A DNA stretch of 64,000 bases. Source: Whalleya microplaca (taxonomy: Eukaryota; Ascomycota; Sordariomycetes; Xylariales; Xylariaceae). Numbering within the stretch: position 1 is the stretch's first letter; each line of letters starts with the position of its first letter. Positions 37,834 through 49,293 of this stretch are shown here, piece by piece. The notes under the pieces are model-generated. The model did not search any database, was not told the DNA's origin, and worked only from the letters and a program-made list of their open reading frames with translations. The DNA lies in the NCBI GenBank assembly GCA_022497155.1, contig MU385747.1, positions 1 to 64,000 of the forward strand, given 5' to 3'. A program made the position numbers and the translations under genes.

Positions 37834-39150
37834 GCTTAATCCGATGAAAATATCACTTCGCCATGTGAAGAGGTGTAAATAGAAGGTGCTTTATTAGCTT
37901 CTGCAGGGAAAATGCCATCTAAGATTAATCTTGAACTATGGCTCACGATCATGCTATTGTGACCCTTTTTAATAGCTGCGCGTCCATTGATGTAGTACGC
38001 TTGAGGGGCTAGATCATCGACCCGTAAGAGTTACGTCGTCACTTTCAGCTGCAGTTAATATCAAAGGTTCCAACAGCCCACATGCCTTTCACATTATTAT
38101 TGAGAGGTATTTGCCATGTTAATTCCATCTATAGTAGATACTTGCTGCACAACTTCGTATTCAACAGCTCGAAAGAGGTGGCAAGCTTCGTCATGGACGC
38201 TCCACATGTCTTCCTCTAAGGTCAACAAAAAGGCAACGAATGTTCCAGCACTGTGGCCAAATTACTGAAGTCCGTCGCTTTTTTCTCTTGGCTTACAGGT
38301 ACCTTATCTCCAGCTGACCTAGCTTGCTGATGATGCCCGAGCGCTCAACAGTTAGGTACCCTCGCATTCGCTAAGACCGAGAAGGCAATCCCAGATGAAG
38401 CAACAATCATGACATTTTACTATAATTTTCTACCCGACAGGTCAGCACGGTCTACAGACTACTGACTCATTCGACGCCACAATACCGAATATCAGGGAAC
38501 CCCTTGCATAACACGGGTGGTCCCGAGGCTAACGGCAATCATCACGATCCGGAGCATGCAGAAGTTTGCCTCAAGTCATCAGGCCCCAACATCATGTCAG
38601 CCGCATGTGGACAAGAAAACTTTTCAAATATTTGGTGGCGTTATCAGTTTTTGACCGCATCATGGCAAACTCTTGTGGACAACGACCAACAACAGGTCCG
38701 GCAGGACGGAGACGAAATTGTTATGAGCACTCTCATGAGCCCCAACGTAACTACGGTGCTGTCATCCCTTGAATATTTACGTGCTGAATCTACACCAACA
38801 TCATTTGCTTCAACTCACCGGTAGCCCATATTGACGCATGCAGCCGTTTGCTCCATGTCATCTTGCAAAATCAGGCGTTGGGAAAGACATTCAGGCTTAT
38901 GTTTGTCAATTCGATGTCGTCTTTCACTATCACGCGTCGAGAAGGACGCTCATGTTTTGGTGTATTGACCAACATCGCTTTTATACACAAAGAACTTTAG
39001 GGTAGGGTAGATCGCCAACATCATTTTGAGACACAAAGAAGACCCCATATATATGAGGATGTCTTACCATCTAGACATGGCATACTCTGTCCATAATATC
39101 CACCTCCCCTCTCATGTCCGAGATATCTCGACCAGCCCAGTTCTCTCACA
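37834..39150. other. Intergenic region
   Basis: No gene supported. Two diverged tandem duplications lie just upstream of the hydrolase gene: about 38,868-38,985 (unit of about 65 bp) and about 38,969-39,047 (unit of about 44 bp, ACCAACATC and ACACAAAGAA in both). A TATA-like ATATATATGAGG is at 39047-39058, about 100 bases before the hydrolase start. The open frame at 38504-38824 has no recognisable features. Confidence 0.55.
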
Positions 39151-40571
39151 ATGGCTGACCCCAATCCTTTCTTTGGGTTATATGACGTGGAGCTACAGGA
39201 GCATTCTAAGAAAGAAACCAATGACCTCCCGAAGCAACTGAAGAATGGAGAAAGTCGTTTCTCTTGGGAGTTCCAGCAAAGAAGGCGGAAGGCCAACGCC
39301 GACAAAACCAGGGACGATATCGAGGCAGGCTATGAAGGCCTGAATTACAGGGGTTTTTCCATCCCACGCACATCCGAGCCAGATAATGTAGCCACGAAAA
39401 TCACGAAACTGGAACCACCTAAGGATATTGACCTTGCAGTTGTGTGGCCGAATAGCATCGAAACTAGCCAGGAGAAGGTCCCGTGCTTCTTCTTCATACA
39501 CGGCGGAGCTCGTGTGGGGTCTTCTCGCTTCGTCGGTCTGGGTGTCAACGGCCACAGGTGGGCGGAAGAGTTCAATGCTGTCACAGTCAGCGTCGAATAC
39601 CGCCTTGCGCCGAACCAGGGGGTGGGTGAGGATCCCGTGAACGATTGCTACGAGGCTCTAGACTGGGTCTTCCAGCAGATTCCCCGAGATGGTAATCATA
39701 CGTCCACTATTGAGAATTCTCCCCCTCTCGGACTTGTTCACCCTGAGAAGGTGTTTGTGTGGTTAGTTTAAATTATCCCCTACTACTAGATGTCAATACC
39801 TTCCGTGGACTCCTAGCCGCAGCCTTTGTATGGTATACTAACGGTGCATGTAGTACGTACAACTACTATTTTCATACAATTCCCTTCATTACTTATATTT
39901 TCAAGTTTGATCACCACTCGACATATTATAGGAGTCAAGTAATCAGTTATTGGAAGCTATGCTAATTCAAAATAGATGGTACTTCATCCGGAGGGGGCTT
40001 GGCGGCTTCCCTAGGGATGAAATGGAAAGATGACACAGACAAGCATCCACTAGGCGGCATCTTCATGGAAGCACCTCAGCTAGCCGACAGAAACATGACA
40101 GACTCCAAACAACCGTTTGACGATGGCAACATGTTCATCTGGAGGGATGCACTACTCGGTTGGAAGTGCTCCCTTGGAGAAGATCGCGTGGGTAGGGACG
40201 ACGTCACCAAGTACGAGGTTCCAGCTCTTGCACAACCGAACGACCTTCGAGGACTTCCGCCCGTATACCTCGACGTCGGTTCTGTCGAGCCTTTCCGAGA
40301 CGAGGTTGAATACTTTGCTGATTTACTCAGCCGAGCCGGTGTCCGCTATAGCTGTTATGTCTTCGAAGGTGGCTTTCACGGCTACTTCGCTGCTGTTCCC
40401 GACGCTCTCATCTCGAGATTGACTCAAGCGGCTCGGAAGATGGAGCTACATAGCCTCATCGATTGTGGCAACGGCAAGAAGGAAGAATCGATTGAGGAAT
40501 ATGAGGAGCTGAAGAAGGAGCTCGAAGACCTGCGCGGCAGGCCAATGGTTACTGTGAAGAAGTCTTACTAG
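39151..40571 (+). CDS. Alpha/beta-hydrolase fold-3 (HSL-like) esterase, interrupted by a complex intron
   Basis: Exon 1 is 39151-39760 and exon 2 is 39976-40571, encoding 401 residues. The start (CTCACAATGGCT) is a strong fungal context. Family marks: oxyanion-hole H117-G-G-A; E149-Y-R-L-A-P; nucleophile elbow G205-T-S207-S-G-G; acidic residue E308 in V-E-P-F-R-D-E; and catalytic H338 in G-G-F-H-G-Y-F. E308 takes the place of the Asp more usual in this family. The class hydrolyses short-chain esters, amides or lactones; the substrate is unknown. No signal peptide is visible, so it is probably cytosolic. The C-terminal 40 residues are Glu/Lys-rich and likely helical. The exons cannot be joined in frame by one GT-AG intron; a split-donor twin intron restores the frame and creates Tyr204 from T plus AT. 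The alternative is a pseudogene with a splice or frame defect, but both exons are otherwise intact. Confidence 0.85.
39761..39975 (+). other. External intron of a candidate D1-type stwintron
   Basis: After removal of 39762-39853, the G at 39761 is joined to TACGT at 39854-39858, giving the donor GTACGT. The branch point is GCTAAT (39961-39966) and the acceptor is AATAG ending at 39975. The spliced external intron would be 123 nt. Exon 1 then ends in phase 1 (39760) and exon 2 starts with AT at 39976, restoring the G-x-S-x-G frame. Confidence 0.68.
39762..39853 (+). other. Internal intron of the candidate stwintron
   Basis: 92 nt with donor GTTAGT, branch point ACTAAC (39837-39842) and acceptor GTAG ending 12 nt after the branch A. 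It lies between the first and second base of the external donor. Splicing it alone would leave a stop codon in frame. Confidence 0.68.
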
Positions 40572-40689
40572 CATGGGCTACATTTTCTTTATAGTTTGAT
40601 GCTTTTGTTGATTTAGGTTGCTTGGTAAAGTTCAAACTGTCTAGGTAATTGAAATCAGTGTGTTGTTTCCCACATGTGTTTCCATCGAA

Positions 40690-40835
40690 ACAGGGTGCAT
40701 GGTTGTGTCAACACAGGATTTAGTAATGAGGAGCACAATGACTTCTTGAGAGTAAGGTAGAGCTATAAGGGGAATCTCATCCTTATGTATGTACAGGCGG
40801 AGGCTATATATAGGCCGATACTCATCCTTGCAATC
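40690..40835 (+). repeat. Short dispersed repeat, copy 2
   Basis: Shares GTAATGAGGAG, a GTAAGGTAGAGCTATAAGG-like stretch and TGTACAGGCGG followed by TATAGGCCG with copies at 36047-36295 and 61776-62030. It lies just downstream of the hydrolase gene and lacks the terminal TATTATCGTGAC seen in the others. Confidence 0.65.
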
Positions 40836-42490
40836 CCATTCAATACCTTGACTACATAGAGCCTCATGTCTCTCTCAAGCTGCTGTTCCTAGTAACGTTC
40901 AAGTGACTGTCTTCGTACCTAACGGATGATACAGCTAGGAAACCTAAGCAGCGAGGGGAAATAGCTTTCATCGTAGCCAACAGCTGCATTGTATATGTTC
41001 ATCAGCTGATGCTTTCTTATTCCCAAGCACCTCCTGGCGAACCATTCTGACATTATATGCTGTTAATGGGAGGTACAAATGTGAGAAATAAGCTTGAAGC
41101 TTGTACAATACAACGTCTAGCAGAATTCGGAAATGTTGAATTGCCTAACCACCGTATCTGTATAACCATGCTTACTACTCTGTATGGAATTATATTCGAA
41201 TCTCAATCTTAATGTCGATTGCATTCCTAGTATCGTAGAGGGGCTGACTGAACAGAATTTGAAACTCAATACGAGCAAAATAGAATGAATTAAGCGGATC
41301 ACTTTACAAATTATACGACATTATTGTAGCCATTCCGAACCTTCTAGTCAACGCTGAGCATAACTACGAGAATCGAAGTAACGAGTTAAAACATATCAGC
41401 GAAGCACTTCTCTAATATATCTTAAATATTAATGCATGGGCGTATTCGCCAGCTTCACGCTTCTCAAATAAAAAAAAGTGCATTCGATCTCCCTACCCCT
41501 TTAATCCACCAGTATCTTCCAGGGCAGAAAAGGGGGCCCCTTATCACAGACACAAGTGAGAAGCAACGTAGCCAACCTAAGTATCAGCACAACCCAATAG
41601 AACCGGGAAGCTATAGGCCAGGTACTTCATATAAAGGCACGTACATAACTATGAGACCCCAGTCGCCACGCGGTACCATGCATCCAATGCACCTAGCACG
41701 CATCCATCGGTCCTACATACGCTCGCGCTCTCTCACTAGACTCCCTAGTGGCCGACGCCGCCGCAGCGGTGCGTGCGTGCTTACATACGCATGCTACGCG
41801 ACGGAATGCCGGCATGCGCACGCGCTGCATCGCTACGCTACATACCTACAGTAGTAGAAACGGACCTCATGCAGATATGCACGCCCCGTGTGGGTACATG
41901 CAATCCCTCGTCCCTCGACTCCCTCAGGTGAGAGAGCTCGTGCACGGGTCAAGTAGCAATAATATTGGCCGTCCGGTGAGCATGATAGGTAGTAATATGC
42001 TATTCTGTTGCGTACACATACGGTCGTAGCATGGCCCATATCTAGGCACGTACATTCGTCGCGCCGTGAAATTCTCACCAACCCTTCCATCCTCAGGTAT
42101 GTAGGTATGTATATATGTACATGTACGTAGTAATGCGGCAAAGCCATCCATACATACGACCCCGAACTGACGCCAAGGAGAAATCCGAGATCAGCGAGGG
42201 CCATGGCCGAATTTCATTCATTCCTTCGTCTCATCTCGTCTCATCTGCCCGTTAAATTGACTGCGCTGGTTACTTACTAGGTTCGTTACACGTGCGCCCG
42301 CCCACGGCCCCCAAAACGCGCTCCCCTCGATCTGATAACAGCACCTACCTACCTACCAACAGCACGTTATCTCGAGGCTGGGCGGGCGAGCGAGCGAGCG
42401 AACAGGGACGGGACCCGGGTCCCCTGAGTGGGATGTGTAGAGGCCGGGGAAAAACCTGCTCTAGCTTCTTGTGCATGCATAGGCAGATGC

Positions 42491-42516
42491 TTACCTACCT
42501 ACCTACCTACTTACCT
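42491..42516. repeat. (TACC)n microsatellite
   Basis: Five to six tetranucleotide units with one interruption. The reverse-complement tract is at 42761-42790. Confidence 0.9.
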
Positions 42517-42760
42517 CCATGGCGTGTGTCCGCGCGCACACATACATACATCCACGCGCGGAGGCTCGTCGGGATCCCGAAGCACGCAAGCAAGCCCCCC
42601 GGCATGACCAGAAACGAACTCCTGCGACTCCCCGCACTTTGCCAATGTAAGTAATCGCGGCACGCATGCGAGACACACTCACTGCTCTTTACAGACAGAC
42701 ATGCGGGCAGAGCAGGCAGGTGTCCGATAAAGAAGATACGCATTACTGCTACACAGAGAC

Positions 42761-42790
42761 GGTAGGTAGGTAGGTAGGTAGGTAGGTAGT
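42761..42790. repeat. (GGTA)n microsatellite
   Basis: Seven uninterrupted units, GGTAGGTA and so on, followed by GT; inverse of the tract 270 bp upstream. Confidence 0.92.
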
Positions 42791-42941
42791 GAGAGACACG
42801 GCACGGTCCACCGATCCGTGTGCTTCCTCTGCTGCTGTGTTACTTCATGCGTACAACCTAGGTATGTAAGAGTGAGGGGAGTGAGGGAGTGAGTGAGTGA
42901 GTGCACGGGCCTCCTCACCTACTGCTGGTTGTTCATTTGCT

Positions 42942-42963
42942 GTCTCTCTCTCTCTCTCTCTCT
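42942..42963. repeat. (TC)n microsatellite
   Basis: About ten uninterrupted dinucleotide units. Confidence 0.9.
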
Positions 42964-43463
42964 AATTCATACATAAGTAATAAGCAGGCAAGCTTGCAAG
43001 TGGCGGGGAGGAGGGAGGAAGGGCGTGCAGGACGATGGCATGCGATGGTGAGGGGTAGGTAGTACCGCGGCCTGGTTTCACGACATGGCAATACATATGG
43101 GATGCCTTTGCTGACCAAGGCACCGTGCATAGTCCTGTGTAAGTGCGCGAGACGTGTAGCCCTGCCTCCCGAATTACTCGTAGCATAGTATATTACTTGC
43201 AGTATACACATCCACATTATACATATCATCATCTATTTCCCAGGGCTCACCAGTGTTTTCTCGTCTACCGCGAATCAGAAAGCATCTGTGGTTAAGAACC
43301 ATCGTCTCTGTAGGTCGCAATGTGTGCGCGCTCGAAAAGCCAGACGAATCATCTACGGAGATCAGGCCATATAGTTCTTTGTATGACGTTGTATCGCCGT
43401 GCGTATGATTACTGCCTAGACGGATGGCGCTAGGTGTATTATATGAGTAAGCTCGACGTCCAG

Positions 43464-43482
43464 CCCCCCCCCCCCCCCGGGG
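43464..43482. repeat. C15-G4 homopolymer junction
   Basis: A run of 15 C followed directly by GGGG. Its length may not be accurate in an assembly. Confidence 0.85.
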
Positions 43483-44380
43483 TTCAGAGACTCCAACAGG
43501 ATCTGTCATACCCACCGTCTCGGGCCGGTATATAAGCCAGGAAGCATGATAGTGGCTCAATACCTCCGGGCTAAGTCCAGTACCCCCATCTTCTGTGTAA
43601 TAGCCGTCTTGCTCGTATGCGTAATAGAAAGCCCTACTGCCTACTTCCTACGTCAAGTATGTATGTATGTGGCTTACCTACAAGGTGATCTATCTAGATA
43701 TACGTCGGATCGAGACAGCCCTGAGACAAGCAGACACAGAGCCATGGCAGCCGTACATAATCCTCCTCTTCCAAGCCTTCTCTTTTTCCTGTCTGGCAAC
43801 TCGACATACCTGGCTACGTAACGGCGTGATGTGATTGGCTGGTATCCGTCTCTTTCCCCCACCATTACTAGATGACTTGCATATATAACCGCTGATACTC
43901 CTATTCCGGAAGTTGGTCTGGGATGCTGCGGCACATACCTACAGACATGCGTAGATACATACGTATATATTTCGTTAACTCGTGCACGCCATCAACGCCC
44001 GTAGGTCTCACGAACTGACGTGCAGACGGGACCAGCAGGATGATGCCATCTACATGGGAATAAATTCAGGATAACTCATGAATCATCATCATGCCACCCC
44101 GATCCGGCGTCGGTGATGTGCGCTTGCTTGCTTGCTTGCTTGATGGCTCCCTCGTGATAGAATATGTTGAGGCTGGGCTTTCGTATATGTATGTTTGCCT
44201 TGCCCTGTTGGGGGCTGGCTGGTACGATCTAGTCCGATGTTGGCAGTAGACAGACTTACAGATATCAGGCTAATAAAACAGCAAGACTCGCCGCCTCAAC
44301 GGGATCGGGCATTTAAAAACGAAAGCGGAACTGGTAAGTATGTAGTATGCGTTCATCGCTTACTTATTACACATACGTAC

Positions 44381-44404
44381 ATGTATGTATGTATGTATGT
44401 ATAT
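44381..44404. repeat. (ATGT)n microsatellite
   Basis: About six units of ATGT/GTAT. Confidence 0.88.
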
Positions 44405-45637
44405 GTCTACTTGCCTACCTAGGTATGTACATATACGGAATAGAGGGGAGTCGAGGGAGGGGAATGCATCTGCTTGGCATCTAGCCTTACGAGACGACGC
44501 AGAAGACATCTAGAATAACCTAATACTTATTAAACTGCAAAGCCTTCGTACTACCTATAGATATGATCGACGTTCCGGGAACTTCCGCTATGCGAAGCCT
44601 CATTCGTCTACTGCGAGTATGTCCTAGGTATGCGTCCCTGGGCCTCTATCGAATGCTCTTGCGAAACGTGAGCGATGCGACGACAAGGACCGACCGACCG
44701 ACCGACCGATAGATACAGTTCGTAGGGTGGCAGTGGATGGATGGCATCTCACTCATGTCAGCAGCAGCCCATCCCGACGAATGCTATTTCGGGCGTGGTA
44801 ATGCTGAACTAGCTCAGAAATTAACGCATGCACATATATGTAAACCGTAATCCGTACATGCATAGGGACGAGCATATGGACATACTCCGTACATACAGAC
44901 TTAACCTACATAAGTGCGTACATACATAGTATACTCCTATGCATGCACTGCGCACAATTGGCACCTCACCACGTTACTTTTAGCCCCCGTACAGAGGCAA
45001 CTGCCGGGAGGGAAGCGATAGCGCGGACCTTAGAGCGCACACACCTACATAATACTTATGTACATAGCCCTGGTGTCTTTCATGTGATTGGCGATGCAGA
45101 CGCCTGAGCCTTCGATAGCGTCAAATGTGTCTTATCTAGTTATGAAAAGACAGAAGAATTGTGGGTGAGAGCCCTGGCTGGTGTGACGGATGCCAGCCTC
45201 GCTATTATAAGCGCCAACAACATAACCGGATAGGATAGTTGTGACGCACACGCCGAGTTTTAGAGGGGTTGGGTATGATTAGGGGCAGTGATGAGGGATC
45301 TCAAGTGATGTTGGTGGTGATAGTGATATGTATGTACACAGTGATCACTTACCTAATACACGGCGCGTTGGTTCCCTATCATACTATCATAGCCGAAGAA
45401 CATGCCGATGCCTCGTCGTGTGATTGGTGCGAAAAGCGAAGCAGAGAACCAACACGCTATGTCCTTGCAACCCGTCCGCTAAAATAGAGCCCGTTGTGGT
45501 GCAGTGGGCACACATCTGCAAGGCACTAACTCCCTATATGGTATAGACGGGTAACTAGACTGTATGTATGTATGTACATGCATACATAGTAAAACCTGCC
45601 GGGTTACTGTGGCTGTTTGCTGGAATACACGTAGAAA

Positions 45638-45673
45638 CATCCATCCACCATTCATCCATCCATCCATCCATCC
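45638..45673. repeat. (CATC)n microsatellite
   Basis: CATCCATC units with a short interruption at 45645-45652, then five units. Confidence 0.88.
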
Positions 45674-46567
45674 CACCTCACGTCCATTTGACTCACATTA
45701 TCCATGCCAGGGATTACTCTGTTACTTACTTTTTTTACAAGGTCCAGAAGCAGGGCTAGCAGGATCACGGAAATGCAGGTCTCAGATGGGAGGCATGTGC
45801 GTGCATCTCTGGCCTGTTTGATGACCATGTATGTACACACGCAGGTACACACACACATCCTTCGCAATCGTTAGCACCAGCCACAGCTGCACAGTATCTG
45901 TTTTGTTTATCCATCGATCTATGTATGTATCTTGATGGAGATCCATGGATTGATGTTTTGAAAACTTTTTATCCTTCCTCATGATGGTGGATCCCCCCCC
46001 TCAAGATACATATTACCTACATGCTACATAGATATGGTACGTCTACTGCGGCGGATATAATTACCGCGACATCAGCCGCTTCCATCCGTTCTGGCGCTGC
46101 CTTAATGTAAGTAATTCCAAACGAGGCAGGACAGGGGAGGGGCCCGAGGGGGGTCGCAAAGGAACATTGAACATCCTACCCAAGACGGCGGTGCGATCTC
46201 TGTTTCGCTGCCTATGTAGGATGGAATAGAAAGGAAGAAGATAGATAGATGATCTCAATATAAGGTAAGTGGAATTGAGGTATTAACAACATATTGTCCT
46301 CAAACTAATCCGTATCATGAGATGAAAAAAGGGGAGAGTAAGCAATTGGCGAATGAGAGAAATGGCCGCGACCTCACACTCAGATTGAACAAGTTACTTA
46401 CTTACTTATCATTCATTAGGAGGCAGCAGGTTTTAGACATGCATATAACCAATTGCCTGTATCTCAAGCCTCAGGGAAGCCCTACGAGCGCAACTAGTAC
46501 TGCGACCGGGAAAGTGACCTGCATCCAGCAGCCAGCAGCCAGCAGCGCACGGATCTGGGCTGGGGGC

Positions 46568-46590
46568 GTGTGTGTGTGTGTGTGTGTGTG
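46568..46590. repeat. (GT)n microsatellite
   Basis: About eleven uninterrupted units. Confidence 0.9.
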
Positions 46591-47271
46591 AGAGGAAGCA
46601 AGACAAAAACATCGCTAAGGGAGCCTGTGAGAGCCCCTGAAACAACGTCCCGGGCGTCGGTCTGCAACCCTATCAAACCCTAAACCGGGCCCTGTTGCGA
46701 CGGCTGGCGTATGTATGTACAAAGTATGTGCACTATGTATGTACCTGGGCACTACGTAACTGTCTGTAGCCCAAAACCACTATAGACACATACATACATA
46801 CATACGTACACGCAAAACAATCATCTCAGGTTGCTTGCGCTTCGTACAACGCTTCATTGTGAACAGTCCCAATGTGACTCGTCTTGACTCGAAGAGAAGT
46901 ACGACACGGGAAGAGAGAGAGAGAGAGGAAAACCCCAAACATATGTAATAAACTCATCATCTATCCGTGTGAATGTGTTTTTTTCCTTTTACGCAGCGCT
47001 TCTCGCGCCAAGCGAGATTGACTCAACTCACCTTTTCACCAATCCAGTCTCCGCGAGGGAGTTTTTCACGAATCCTATAAAACCTAATCTCCACATCGCG
47101 GAAACGCGTGGGCTTGTGTGTATGGACGTATTCGTATCTATTTGATATGTGTATGTGTGTTAGTTGTATGGTACGGATGTTGTCTATTGTGTGGTTGTCT
47201 CTCTGTATATGTGTGTGTAAGTGTGTGGCTGGTTTGGGCATGAAGTAATTTCGGCCAAATATTGGCATCCC

Positions 47272-47303
47272 GCACACACACAACACACACACACACACAC
47301 ACA
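47272..47303. repeat. (CA)n microsatellite
   Basis: CA units interrupted once at 47282-47283. Confidence 0.9.
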
Positions 47304-49293
47304 ACATTGACGAAGGATTGAAAAAACTTTTCTCTGGGATCTGCTTTTTATTTTATTTTATTATTGAAATTTCTTTCTGTTATTATTATTAGTGAGGGGT
47401 ACGTATATGCATGTACGTACCGGTCAAGAATGCGGGTTAGGGATGCTGAAGATTTGTCTGTGTGTCCCTTGTTCTAGATTTCATGAGTAATTACATAGAG
47501 TATGGATTGAGATATGCGAAATGATTAATGTCTGTTTGTGTTTACATACATCTTGCGCAACCCAATCCAATCTAATTACGAAGCATTCTAATAATCTACG
47601 GTGGCGAAAGCAGACAGATAGACAGACAGACGATTGAGGAAGTCGGTAGAAGGAAGAAGTTGGGCTGAGCTGAGTAATCTGGAGATCGTGTATGTCAGAT
47701 TATGTATGAATGAGATCTGGCAACACGCGACGCCGTAATCACCAGATTACGATATCTACCACTATCAACCCTGTCCCGTAAATGTAAAGCATCAACTCTC
47801 ACACAGCTACACAGCCTTTCCGCAATCCGTATAATCTAACATGTTATCTACATGCGTATTTCCTCCTTACGCAAAGCCCAGCGCATGAAGTCATCGCCTC
47901 ATAACTCAGCTCTCTTATACCTAAGCCAGCTGGGTCCAGGCTCAGGGTGGTCCACCCTCACAGGCCCCCTTGTATGTAGATTTATTATTACGCATATCAC
48001 CCAGAGCCTTGCATGAATAACGACGTCGATGGCCTCAAATCGCAAATACCCACACCGCTCGGCGAGAGATCCGAAGAGAGATGCAGGGCACCGGGATCCG
48101 TGAATGAGGTCATGCATGAGGGAGCAAGCCCGGTCCACGACGCCGGGACCAGCAGGGCATTTAACATTCAAGTCACGATAGTTACACATATAATTACTTC
48201 AAGAACTATCTACGGATTACATAGTCACATGTTTGCAAAAGACAAAGTTTAATGATAAGAGTGTTTTCTTCATTGTGATGATTTTTTTCTGAAAAGCTAG
48301 TGAACTAATAAGTGGTAATGAAAGGGGTATCTCCCAGCCAGCCAGTAGTGCACCCAACCCCGACCCAATCTCACACAGAACGCTCGAGATTCCTTCTATA
48401 ACAAAAATGCGGTCTGGGGCCCAACAACAACATCAACAAAAAAACAAATCTTCGCCGCAAAATAGATATCGACGCTAACTCCTTCCTAACACAGAGTAGG
48501 TTCTCTCTTCGCTGGCAAGAAGCTTTCTTGCTCGCCAACGGTAATAGTAGTAATAAAAAAAAACATGAAACTGGGGCGCAACTCGGGCCTGTGGCGAATC
48601 CATCGCGAGTTAAAACAACAAGTAGTAACTATCCATTAATAAAAGTACGCGGTTGGGGCGAAGAACGACAAGGGGCCCAGCAACCGGATTATGCATTTCC
48701 CGTCCAAAGCAAATATACCATGACCCGCGTAAATGATTCTCTAAAAAGGCCTGTTGCGCGCGATCTCTATGTCGCGCGACCAAGGCGTGTTTGCCCTCGC
48801 CAGTAGTAACGAAAACTTTTGAGTTCCTGATAAAATAATAATAATAATCCCGTGACGTTGTTTGCGTGATCCGCGCTCGTATCATCGTCATTCCTGCTTG
48901 CGCGGTGAGCCTCGCTCCTCTCTTCATCTGCTGGGGTATCTCAAGAGAAAATGAAAAGACGAGACAGGAAAAATCCGGGCCCTTCTCCCCTCGATGCATG
49001 GTTTGGTGTTGCCCTGAGGCTGGTGTAATATGACAGATAATGGAAATCCTAGAACGGGAAATCCTGGTATCGATGTGTCACTCCGGAAATGACAAAATGA
49101 CCCCCAAAGGACGGGAAAAATCAGTTCCTAGTTATACACGGTGGCTGTATGCCATTCCTTTTTTGGTGTGGTTTCTAATAAGTGGTAGGTGTGGTGATCC
49201 TCAGAGTCACGAGTGTCCATTATGAGGGTGGGAGAGGATGAGGCTTGGTAGGAGTGGGAAAAGCCATCATGTTAGACCGAAGAGTGTGATCAT

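Larger units (their letters stand above)
40572..49293. other. 8.7-kb gene-free region rich in microsatellites
   Basis: No open frame above 152 codons, and none with a recognisable domain. From about 41,600 to 47,650 the sequence is dotted with tetranucleotide and dinucleotide tracts (TACC, GTAT, CATC, GACC, GCTT, GT, GA). Short open frames here translate to low-complexity strings typical of such tracts. I see no tRNA or other RNA gene. Confidence 0.7.

Noticed and set aside
39762..39975. A single conventional 214-nt intron in the hydrolase gene
   Set aside because: Gives TG plus A, an immediate TGA stop, and loses the G-x-S-x-G frame; other donors between 39751 and 39767 also fail.
41432..41854. 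140-codon frame in the microsatellite region
   Set aside because: Arg/His/Tyr-rich string produced by TACG/CATG-type repeats; no domain.
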